Assembly (NCBI RefSeq): GCF_014648635.1
Contig: NZ_BMRM01000010.1
Location: 62,001-126,000 of the forward strand
DNA length: 64,000 nucleotides
From: Streptomyces cinerochromogenes
GTDB lineage: Bacteria; Actinomycetota; Actinomycetes; Streptomycetales; Streptomycetaceae
Direction of reading: 5' to 3'
Under the pieces are notes generated by a model. The model was given only the letters and a program-made list of their open reading frames with translations, did no database searches and was not told the DNA's origin. This document shows, one piece after another, positions 16,362 to 23,202 of the stretch (the first letter of the stretch is position 1; the number at the start of each line of letters is the position of its first letter). The position numbers were made by a program, and so were the translations under genes.

Positions 16362-16688
16362 TCACACGGCCTCCCCCAGGGCGGCGATGACATCGGCCTT
16401 GCGGGGCTGGCCGGTGGCACGCCGCACCACCCGGCCGCCGGCGTCCAGCACCAGGACGGTGGGCGTCTTCAGGATCTCCAGGTCGCGCACGAGCTCCAGG
16501 TGGGCCTCGGCGTCGATCTCGACGTGGGCCACCCCCGGGACCAGTCCGGCGACCTCGCCGAGGACGCGCCGGGTGGCGCGGCAGGGTGCGCAGAAGGCGC
16601 TGGAGAACTGCACCAGCGTGGCGCGCTCCCCCAGTTCGCCGCCGAGTTCGGCCGCCCCGAGCCGCCTGCCGTCGTCACGCCCGCGCAC
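16362..16688 (-). CDS. Thioredoxin family protein
   Basis: The 108-residue protein has the thioredoxin core ATLVQFSSAFCAPCRATRRV with the redox pair CAPC, then EILKTPTVLVLDAGG with the cis-proline. The start was placed at the GTG at 16688 because GGGAGGA (16693-16699) lies exactly at Shine-Dalgarno distance and the length then fits a simple thioredoxin. The same frame stays open to 16862 but encodes unlikely residues. In a neighbouring frame just upstream a hydrophobic stretch (GIFAVLRVLVL) followed by a basic RRNGR segment looks like a lost membrane anchor. It is probably a cytosolic or ex-membrane disulfide reductase. Confidence 0.8.
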   Translation of the reverse strand: MRGRDDGRRLGAAELGGELGERATLVQFSSAFCAPCRATRRVLGEVAGLVPGVAHVEIDAEAHLELVRDLEILKTPTVLVLDAGGRVVRRATGQPRKADVIAALGEAV

Positions 16689-16983
16689 CGCGTCCTCCCG
16701 TTCCGCCGTCCATGCCCGTGTCCGGCCGTCCTCAGCACCAGCACGCGCAGGACGGCAAAGATTCCCGCCGGCCGCCCGGCATACCTCCGGGCGTAAAGGG
16801 GACTTAAAGATACGACACGGGCTGTAGGCCGACGTGACGAGGATCTCGCCGACGCGGGGCACCAGGACTGGCTACCCGTCCGTTCTTCGGGCACGATCTG
16901 CGAGACGCCGTAAACCTACGGCTGCGTAACTTTCCCGCCGGGATCCCCTTTCCCGAGCAGAGCAGAAAGGGTCCACCCCGCCC

Positions 16984-17712
16984 ATGGCAGAGCTGGTCTA
17001 CCGTCCCGTCATCGGTTTCGCCAAGACGCTGTTCAAGGTCTGGGATCTGAAGATCGACTGCCAGGGATCGCAGAACATCCCGCGCTCGGGCGGCGCCGTG
17101 CTGGTCAGCAATCACATCAGCTATCTGGACTTCATCTTCAACGGCCTGGCCGCCCTGCCGCAGAAGCGCCTGGTGCGGTTCATGGCGAAGGAGTCGGTCT
17201 TCCGGCACAAGGTGTCCGGACCGCTGATGCGCGGGATGAAGCACATCCCGGTGGACCGCGGGCAGGGCGAGGCGGCGTACGCGCACGCGCTGGACTCGCT
17301 GCGCTCCGGCGAGGTCATCGGGGTGTTCCCGGAGGCGACCATCTCGCAGTCGTTCACGCTGAAGGGCTTCAAGTCGGGCGCGGCCCGCCTCGCCCAGGAG
17401 GCCGGCGTCCCGCTGGTCCCGATGGCGGTGTGGGGCACCCAGCGGCTGTGGACGAAGGGCCACCCGCGCAACTTCCGGCGCGACCACCTCCCCGTCACCA
17501 TCCGTGTGGGCGAGCCGGTGGAGGCGCCCCGCGACCAGTACGCCGGTGCCATCACGCGCCGGCTGCGCGAGCGCGTCCAGGAACTCCTGGACGCCGCCCA
17601 GCGCGCCTACCCGGGCCGCCCCAAGGGCCCCGAGGACTCCTGGTGGCTCCCCGCCCACCTGGGCGGCACGGCGCCGACGTCGGAGGAACTGCGCACGGCG
17701 GAGGCCCGCTGA
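16984..17712 (+). CDS. Lysophospholipid (1-acylglycerol-3-phosphate) acyltransferase
   Basis: The 242-residue protein has the PlsC-type acyltransferase motifs in order. NHISYLDF is the catalytic His/Asp box, here NHxSxxD. GMKHIPVDRG is motif II. GVFPEATIS corresponds to the substrate-binding PEGT motif with Ala in place of Gly. VPLVPMAVWG completes it. It would transfer an acyl group to lysophosphatidate or a related lipid at the inner face of the membrane. The ATG at 16984 gives the standard N-terminus of the family. Confidence 0.9.
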   Translation: MAELVYRPVIGFAKTLFKVWDLKIDCQGSQNIPRSGGAVLVSNHISYLDFIFNGLAALPQKRLVRFMAKESVFRHKVSGPLMRGMKHIPVDRGQGEAAYAHALDSLRSGEVIGVFPEATISQSFTLKGFKSGAARLAQEAGVPLVPMAVWGTQRLWTKGHPRNFRRDHLPVTIRVGEPVEAPRDQYAGAITRRLRERVQELLDAAQRAYPGRPKGPEDSWWLPAHLGGTAPTSEELRTAEAR

Positions 17713-17824
17713 GCCACCGGCCGGCGCCTGACGTGACACCCGGCGGGCCGGGTGACGCCGCGTCAGCCGGAAATTTCCCGAACGGATCGGTAAGGATGCA
17801 CCGGGTCGCAGACATGTAAGAGGT

Positions 17825-18334
17825 GTGCAGACCCTGAAGACCCGGAGCGACGGTGAGCTGGCCGCGCGGTTCACGGCGTTGTACACCCGTGAGCATCCGC
17901 GGGTGTGCGCGTACGTGCACCGGCGGTCGGGCGACCGAGGAGCGGCGGAGGAACTGACCGCCGAGGTCTTCCGCACCGCGTGGGAGCGCATGACGGACGG
18001 CCAGGACGTGGGAACCGGGTGGCTGTTCGTCACCGCGCGCAACCTGCTGAGCAACCACCACCGCTCGCTGGCACGCCTGTCGGAGATCCACCGCGCCATC
18101 GCCGAGACGATGGGCCGCGCTCCGGCGTCGGACCGGGACAACGCCGTGCTCGACGCCCTCGACCGGCTTCCCGCCGCGCACCGCGAGGTGCTGCTGCTGA
18201 GCTACTGGGACGGGCTGAGCGCGGCGGAAACCGGCGCGGTCCTCGGCTGCGGCGCGTCCGCGGTATGGGTCCGGCTGCACCGAGCACGCAAGGCGTTCCG
18301 TGCCGTCTACGATCTGCCTCAGGAGCCAGTGTGA
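17825..18334 (+). CDS. ECF RNA polymerase sigma factor
   Basis: The 169-residue protein has region 2 (LYTREHPRVCAYVHRRSGDR through ELTAEVFRTAWERM, with GTGWLFVTARNLL), a short linker, and region 4 (LDRLPAAHREVLLLSYWDG followed by the helix-turn-helix LSAAETGAVLGCGASAVWVR). This is the size of a minimal ECF sigma factor. The GTG at 17825 is preceded by AAGAGG at very short spacing, so initiation may be weak. A seven-codon frame (17797-17820) sits just before it. It overlaps the next gene by one base, so the membrane protein downstream is probably its cognate regulator. Confidence 0.88.
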   Translation: MQTLKTRSDGELAARFTALYTREHPRVCAYVHRRSGDRGAAEELTAEVFRTAWERMTDGQDVGTGWLFVTARNLLSNHHRSLARLSEIHRAIAETMGRAPASDRDNAVLDALDRLPAAHREVLLLSYWDGLSAAETGAVLGCGASAVWVRLHRARKAFRAVYDLPQEPV

Positions 18335-19056
18335 TGCGTGTCAAGTCTCTGATCGCGAACGCCGACCCGGTACCGGGCACGACGGAGGGGACCCTGTCGG
18401 CACGCGCCGCCGAGGAACTCTCCGCGCTGGTCGGCCCCCACGGCGCCCCGCCTCCCGCCGCCGTCCGCCGGTCGCCCCGCCGGTCGCCCCGCCGGGGCGC
18501 GCTGGTGGCCGTGGTCGCCTGCGGAGCCGCCGCCGCCCTCGCCGGTGTCGCCTTCCTCAGTCTTCACGGCGACCCGGCCGGGCCGGGCGGCCACCGGGCC
18601 GGTGCGCGGAGCGGACCGGCCGGTCAGGGTGAGGCCGCGGGCGGCGGCGCCCTCGCCGACGAACCCTCCTTCGGGTCCACGGCCGAGCTGGAGAGGGCGG
18701 CGGACGTGATCGTGCGGGCGCGGCTCGGCGCCGGGCACGAGGAGACCGTCGACGACGTCCGCACGACGGTGGCCACGGCACAGGTGCTGGCGACCGCCAA
18801 GGGCAGGACGCCGGGTGATTCCGTCGAGGTGTCGTACACGACCCCCGGCACGGGTCCGGAGACCGCCGCCCTCACCGCCGGTAAGGAGTACGTGCTCCTG
18901 CTCGACAAGGGCGAGGGCGGGCGCTACGTCCTGGTGAACACCACGCAGGGCTGGTACGAGGTCGAGGGCGGAGCGGCGGTGCCCGCAGAGGGCAACCGGG
19001 TGGCCCTGAGTCCGGGGGTGCGTGAGGCGCTCCGGCTCACGGCGCGGGGCCGCTGA
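18334..19056 (+). CDS. Membrane protein coupled to the ECF sigma factor (possible anti-sigma)
   Basis: The 240-residue protein has a cytoplasmic N-terminal segment of about 55 residues, one transmembrane helix (ALVAVVACGAAAALAGVAFL), a Gly/Pro-rich linker and an extracytoplasmic domain of about 130 residues. The N-terminal part has no zinc-binding anti-sigma His-x3-Cys-x2-Cys motif. Coupling to the sigma gene (stop/start overlap, AGGAG at 18321-18325) makes an anti-sigma or sensor role likely. The outer domain (AADVIVRARL, GDSVEVSYTTPG, GKEYVLLLDKG) resembles the domain of the lipoprotein encoded just downstream on the opposite strand. Confidence 0.75.
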   Translation: MRVKSLIANADPVPGTTEGTLSARAAEELSALVGPHGAPPPAAVRRSPRRSPRRGALVAVVACGAAAALAGVAFLSLHGDPAGPGGHRAGARSGPAGQGEAAGGGALADEPSFGSTAELERAADVIVRARLGAGHEETVDDVRTTVATAQVLATAKGRTPGDSVEVSYTTPGTGPETAALTAGKEYVLLLDKGEGGRYVLVNTTQGWYEVEGGAAVPAEGNRVALSPGVREALRLTARGR

Positions 19057-19064
19057 GACGGCGC

Positions 19065-19094
19065 GGTGCGCCACGGACGGTTCCGTGGCGCACC
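19065..19094. terminator. Bidirectional terminator between sigma operon and lipoprotein
   Basis: GGTGCGCCACGGA (19065-19077) and TCCGTGGCGCACC (19082-19094) form a 13-bp perfect stem with a 4-nt loop between convergent stops. Confidence 0.85.
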
Positions 19095-19119
19095 GGCCGG
19101 TGTGCTGCGTGCGGTGTGC

Positions 19120-19791
19120 CTACCGGGCGTTCCTGGCGATCCGGCCGGCCTTGGCGGCCAGCTGGTCGACCTTGCCCGCGCCGGTGAAGCCGCCGACCGA
19201 CACGGCCTTTACCGTGCCGTCCGGCTTCACCGTGTAGAGCGCCTGCTCGGGGTTGAGCAGGTCGTACGGGTTCTTGCCGTGGGCGGCGAGCATCAGCACG
19301 TACTTCTTGGCACCCTTGGCGAGCAGGGTGGTGTCCGTCTCCTGGTACGCCACGCCCTTGTAGGTGCCGCCGAGCTGGCTGACCTCGATGGTGTCGCCGG
19401 CGGAGACCTTCCCGGAGAGTGTCCGGGTGACCTTCACCGTGGAGACGGTGACGATGACCGGGTTGGCCTCCGCCTCCTTCTTGGCCTCCTTGGCCTCGGC
19501 GGGCGAGAGGCCGGCCTGCGGGTTGGTGGCGGGGTTGTCACCGGCGGGCGCGTCGGGCAGCACCCGCTGCACCCGGCTGCTGACCACGGTGCCCTCGACG
19601 ACGGCGTCGGACTGCTTGATGACGTCGTCCAGCGAGGAGTACGCCGGGTAGTCCGCGTGGTAGGTGACGGCGTCCGGGGCGGCCCCGGACTTCGCCCCGT
19701 GGGTGGAGGTGCCCTCCGCGGAGCAGCCGACGGCGGCGAACGCGGCGAGCACCGCCGTACCGGTGACGAGAATGTTCCGTCTCACGTTCAT
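19120..19791 (-). CDS. Secreted lipoprotein sharing a domain with the sigma partner
   Basis: The 223-residue precursor has a lipobox at AAVGCSAEG, so it should be lipid-anchored outside the membrane. The mature part holds SSLDDVIKQSDAVVEGTVV, GKVSAGDTIEVSQLGG, GAKKYVLMLAAHGKNPYDLL and YTVKPDGTVKAVSVGG. These line up in order with the outer domain of the convergent sigma-linked membrane protein, with an Ala/Glu/Lys-rich insertion here. Its ATG overlaps the stop of the metalloprotease gene (ATGA), so the protease and lipoprotein are made together. Function unknown; substrate presentation, inhibition or sensing for the protease are possibilities. Confidence 0.75.
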   Translation of the reverse strand: MNVRRNILVTGTAVLAAFAAVGCSAEGTSTHGAKSGAAPDAVTYHADYPAYSSLDDVIKQSDAVVEGTVVSSRVQRVLPDAPAGDNPATNPQAGLSPAEAKEAKKEAEANPVIVTVSTVKVTRTLSGKVSAGDTIEVSQLGGTYKGVAYQETDTTLLAKGAKKYVLMLAAHGKNPYDLLNPEQALYTVKPDGTVKAVSVGGFTGAGKVDQLAAKAGRIARNAR

Positions 19792-20339
19792 CGGTAGATC
19801 CTCTTCACCTCGGACTTGTCGTACGGCTGCGGCGTCTGCACCTTCGAGCGGTCGCGGCTGTGCTTCATCAGCGAGACCTTGCTCGTGTTGGGGTTGTCGG
19901 CGAGGCTGAGGGCGTGCCCCAGCTCGTGGGTGCTGGTGCTGCGGACCCACTTGTCGTACTTGGGGATGTTCCCGGTGTCCCGCCACAGGGTGCTGGCGTT
20001 GACCTTGATCTGGAAGGAGCGGTGAGCCCGCGTTCCGGACGGCGCGTACAGGCCGTACCAGCTCTGGCTGTAGTTGCCGGCGGTGAAGCTGGGCTTGGCG
20101 CTGGACTTGCGCTTGATGCTCGCCCCGACACCGGCGTTGTTCCAGTTGCCGCGAGCGGTGTCGAAGTACTTCACCCACTCGCCGTTGACGCCGACGGTCT
20201 TGACGCTGAACGACCGCGTGGGCATGCCCCCGCTGTAGTACGTCGCCTGGGCGGGCGCCGAGACGGCCAGCGTGCCCGCGACGGCCAGCGCGGCGGACGT
20301 GCCGATGCCGAGTGAGACTCGTGCGATTCTTCGATTCAA
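19788..20339 (-). CDS. Secreted snapalysin/matrixin-like zinc metalloprotease
   Basis: The 183-residue precursor has a signal peptide ending APAQA and a mature part of about 150 residues. STSTHELGHALSLADNP gives HExxHxxxxxD, the zinc site with Asp as third ligand known from Streptomyces snapalysin, and SLMKHSRD supplies the Met-turn methionine. The domain before it (EWVKYFDTARGNWNNAG) resembles the matrixin N-terminal fold. Size suggests a small secreted endoprotease without a pro-domain. It is first gene of a two-gene operon with the lipoprotein and lies back-to-front with the ECF sigma operon. Confidence 0.8.
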   Translation of the reverse strand: MNRRIARVSLGIGTSAALAVAGTLAVSAPAQATYYSGGMPTRSFSVKTVGVNGEWVKYFDTARGNWNNAGVGASIKRKSSAKPSFTAGNYSQSWYGLYAPSGTRAHRSFQIKVNASTLWRDTGNIPKYDKWVRSTSTHELGHALSLADNPNTSKVSLMKHSRDRSKVQTPQPYDKSEVKRIYR

Positions 20340-20649
20340 CTGTTCTCCCCGTGAATTGAGCAGGCGGCACGGCCGGGTACGAACCCGGATCTCTCCACGG
20401 CGGCGCAGCGCGATACACCCGTGTCCTGGGTGTCAGGTCGCGAAAAGGACGCGAAAGGAAGGGGACGCGGAAGGTCTACGCGCCCCGGAAAAAGCTGATT
20501 TCCCCCTTGTGAATCCCCCGTTGACCGGCTGCACCGTGATGCCGCCTGTGATCGGGACCTAGCCTCACAGGGGGTGCACGGCCCCGGCATCCGCCTCAAG
20601 TAGGAGAAGGATCCTCCTACTTGAGGATGATGCTTCCATCAGCCACTGC
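20340..20649. other. Intergenic region between protease operon and transglutaminase-like gene
   Basis: The region holds the leader and promoter area of the metalloprotease gene on its left side, with relatively AT-rich DNA near 20495-20520, and a large hairpin at 20594-20626 that belongs to the end of the rightmost gene. No coding sequence of its own is convincing. Confidence 0.5.
20594..20626 (-). terminator. Terminator-like hairpin after the transglutaminase-like gene
   Basis: CCTCAAGTAGGAG (20594-20606) and CTCCTACTTGAGG (20614-20626) form a 13-bp perfect stem with a 7-nt loop. On the minus strand it begins 23 nt after the stop of the transglutaminase-like gene. It is unusually AT-containing for this genome, and no T-tract follows. 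Confidence 0.65.
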
Positions 20650-21240
20650 TCAGAGGCGGTCGGGGAGCGTCCTCGACAGGTGCGGCCGGTCGTCGGCGGC
20701 TCGCAGGGCGGCGAGGACGAGCGGGTGGGGTGCGGCGTACAGGAGCGGGTAGTCCCGTTCGCCGGCTGCGGGGTCGGGGATCCAGGCGAGCCGCTCGCCG
20801 TCCAGGGAGAAGCGCGCGTCGACGCCCGGCTTGTTGCCGCGCGGGTCCTGCCGGTGCCAGGCGCCGCGGAAGCGGACGGCGACCAGGCCGTGGACGGCGT
20901 GGCCGCCCCTGTCGTCGGTCAGGCGCTGGTAGCACAGGGCGGCCGGGATGTCCTCGGCCCGCAGCAGCGCGGCGAGGGCGTGGGACTTGGCGTGGCAGAT
21001 GCCGGTGCGCCGGGCCAGGACGTCGGAGGCACGCCAGGTGACGCGGAGGTCGCCGGAGTCCTGGGAGTGCGGGATGGCGTCCCGGACGAACTCGAAGGCG
21101 GCCCGCGCATATTCATACGAGTCGGCGGCCTCTGCGGCCAGGCGGGCCGCGGCCTCCCGTACCATCGGGTGATGGTGGTCGATGACCTCGTCCGCGGCCA
21201 AGTAGGCGGAGAGGTCGGCGGTTTGCTGGATCAGCTGCAT
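20650..21240 (-). CDS. Transglutaminase-like cysteine protease-fold protein
   Basis: The 196-residue protein matches the transglutaminase-like superfamily. It has YEYARAAFEFVRDAIPHSQD, the nucleophile region RRTGICHAKSHALAALLR with the catalytic Cys, GGHAVHGLVAVRF with the His, and QDPRGNKPG with the Asp. No signal peptide is seen when translation starts at the ATG at 21240, the usual family start, although no clear ribosome-binding site precedes it. Bacterial members are often peptidases or amidases rather than crosslinkers. Substrate unknown. Confidence 0.82.
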   Translation of the reverse strand: MQLIQQTADLSAYLAADEVIDHHHPMVREAAARLAAEAADSYEYARAAFEFVRDAIPHSQDSGDLRVTWRASDVLARRTGICHAKSHALAALLRAEDIPAALCYQRLTDDRGGHAVHGLVAVRFRGAWHRQDPRGNKPGVDARFSLDGERLAWIPDPAAGERDYPLLYAAPHPLVLAALRAADDRPHLSRTLPDRL

Positions 21241-21347
21241 GCCGGCAGAGCATAGGAATGCGACCACCCGAGCGTCAATGACTTTTCGGATGGCCGCATA
21301 TCTATGCACGCCTTACATCTCTGCACGCTGTCGGGCGGGGCCGCGGA

Positions 21348-22418
21348 TCAGCGGGCCATCTCCTCCTTGAGCGCCGCCACGAACAGGTCGACGTCCTCCT
21401 CCGTGGTGTCGAAGGAGCACATCCAGCGCACCACGCCGGCGGCCTCGTCCCAGAAGTAGAACCGGAACCGCTTCTGCAGCCGCTCGCTCACGTCGTGCGG
21501 CAGCCTGGCGAAGACGCCGTTGGCCTGCACCGGGTAGAGGATCTCCACGCCGTGGACCGCGCGGACGCCCTCGGCGAGCCGCTGGGCCATCCCGTTGGCG
21601 TGGCGGGCGTTGCGCAGCCACAGGTCCTTGGCGAGGAGGGCCTCCAGCTGCACGGAGACGAAGCGCATCTTGGAGGCCAGCTGCATCGACATCTTCCGCA
21701 GGTGCTTCATCTTCCGCACCGCGTCCTGGTTGATGACGACGACGGCCTCGCCGAACAGCGCGCCGTTCTTCGTCCCGCCCAGGGAGAGGATGTCGACGCC
21801 GACCGCGTTGGTGAACGTCCGCATGGGCACGTCCAGGGAGGCCGCGGCGTTCGCTATCCGGGAGCCGTCCAGGTGCACCTTCATGCCGTGCGCGTGGGCG
21901 TGCTCGCAGATCGCGCGGATCTCCTCGGGCGTGTAGAGGGTGCCCAGCTCGGTGCTCTGGGTGATCGACACGACCTGGGGCATCGCCCGGTGCTCGTCCT
22001 CCCAGCCCCAGGCCTGCCGGTCGATCAGCTCGGGCGTGAGCTTGCCGTCCGGCGTCGGCACGGTGAGCAGCTTCAGCCCGCCCATCCGCTCGGGGGCGCC
22101 GCCCTCGTCCACGTTGATGTGCGCGCTCTCGGCGCAGATCACCGCGCCCCAGCGGTCGGTGACCGCCTGGAGCGCGACGACGTTCGCACCGGTGCCGTTG
22201 AAGACCGGGAAGGCCTCCGCCGTGGCACCGAAGTGGCTGCGGATGATCCCCTGGAGGTTCTCGGTGTAGTCGTCCTCGCCGTAGGCCACCTGGTGGCCGC
22301 CGTTGGCCAGGGCCACGGCGGCCAGCACCTCCGGGTGGACTCCGGCGTAGTTGTCACTGGCGAAACCGCGGACCTGCGGGTCGTGATGGCGACGCGCGTC
22401 GGTCTTGGGAGGGTTCAC
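21348..22418 (-). CDS. Threonine aldolase / beta-eliminating lyase family PLP enzyme
   Basis: The 356-residue protein is a fold-type I PLP enzyme: FASDNYAGVHPEVLAAV at the start, VFNGTGANVVALQAV and ESAHINVDEGGAPE around the cofactor, KVHLDGSRIANAAASL with the PLP-binding Asp, and ILSLGGTKNGALFGEAVV with the Schiff-base lysine. Members cleave L-threonine or L-allo-threonine, or other beta-hydroxy amino acids. The GTG at 22418 overlaps the SDR stop (GTGA), so it is the last gene of a coupled three-gene operon with DUF6421 and SDR proteins. An in-frame GTG 18 nt upstream is an alternative start. Confidence 0.88.
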   Translation of the reverse strand: MNPPKTDARRHHDPQVRGFASDNYAGVHPEVLAAVALANGGHQVAYGEDDYTENLQGIIRSHFGATAEAFPVFNGTGANVVALQAVTDRWGAVICAESAHINVDEGGAPERMGGLKLLTVPTPDGKLTPELIDRQAWGWEDEHRAMPQVVSITQSTELGTLYTPEEIRAICEHAHAHGMKVHLDGSRIANAAASLDVPMRTFTNAVGVDILSLGGTKNGALFGEAVVVINQDAVRKMKHLRKMSMQLASKMRFVSVQLEALLAKDLWLRNARHANGMAQRLAEGVRAVHGVEILYPVQANGVFARLPHDVSERLQKRFRFYFWDEAAGVVRWMCSFDTTEEDVDLFVAALKEEMAR

Positions 22419-23164
22419 GGCTTCTCGGTCAGCCACAGACGGTTTCCGTTCACTTCTGCGGCGGGCTTGCTCCAGACGCCCTCGATGGCCTCGGCCAGGT
22501 CCTTGACGTCCGTGAAGCCCGCGAACTTCGCGTTGGGGCGTTCGGCGCGCATCGCGTCGTGCACCAGCGCCTTCACCACCAGGATGGCAGCCGCCGAGCG
22601 CGGGCCCTGCTCGCCCCCCGCCTTGCGGAAGCCGTCCGCCATGGCGAGCGTCCAGGCCTCGGCGGCGGCCTTGGCCGCGGAGTACGCCGCGTTGCCCGCC
22701 GTCGGCTTCGACGCGCCGGCGGCGCTGGTGAGCAGGTACCGACCCCGGTCGCTGCGCTGCAGGGCGTCGAAGAAGGCGAGCGAGGTGTGCTGGACGGTGC
22801 GGACGAGCAGCTTCTCCAGCAGGTCCCAGTCGGCCAGGTCGGTCTCGGCGAAGGTCGCGCTGCCGCGCCAGCCGCCCACCAGGTGGACCAGGCCGTCGAT
22901 CCGGCCGTGCTCCTTCTCGATGCGCGCGGCCCAGTCGCGGGTCGAGCGCAGGTCGAGCAGGTCGACCGTCTCGCCGGTGACGACGGCGCCGCCGCGGGCG
23001 TAGCGGGCGGCGTCGACGGACTCCGCGAGGCGCTCCGGGTTGTTGTCGGCGCCGACCACGACCGCGCCCGCCTCGGCGAGCCGGACCAGGGTCGCGTGCC
23101 CGGCGGGTCCGCCCGCGCCGGCCACCGCGATCACCGCACCACTGAGAGACCCGTTGTTCGCCAC
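22415..23164 (-). CDS. Short-chain dehydrogenase/reductase (SDR)
   Basis: The 249-residue protein has a modified NAD(P)-binding motif AVAGAGGPAGHATL, VHLVGGWRG in the NNAG position, a catalytic Ser in YLLTSAAGASKP and the YxxxK pair in AAYSAAKAAAEAW. Two starts compete: the GTG at 23206, overlapping the upstream stop, and the GTG at 23164, preceded by a strong GAGGGGAAG. The latter is preferred. It overlaps the threonine aldolase gene by four bases. Together with the aldolase it suggests oxidation or reduction of a hydroxy compound, but the substrate is unknown. Confidence 0.85.
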   Translation of the reverse strand: MANNGSLSGAVIAVAGAGGPAGHATLVRLAEAGAVVVGADNNPERLAESVDAARYARGGAVVTGETVDLLDLRSTRDWAARIEKEHGRIDGLVHLVGGWRGSATFAETDLADWDLLEKLLVRTVQHTSLAFFDALQRSDRGRYLLTSAAGASKPTAGNAAYSAAKAAAEAWTLAMADGFRKAGGEQGPRSAAAILVVKALVHDAMRAERPNAKFAGFTDVKDLAEAIEGVWSKPAAEVNGNRLWLTEKP

Positions 23165-23202
23165 GTTCTTCCCCTCTTGACCAGTGTTGTGGACGCGGTC
23201 GC

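Noticed and set aside
20594..20626. Half-sites CCTCAAGT/ACTTGAGG resemble a SoxR box
   Set aside because: SoxR boxes have the half-sites directly adjacent (18 bp). Here they are separated by an extra 17 bp with continuous complementarity, which fits a transcription-terminating hairpin.
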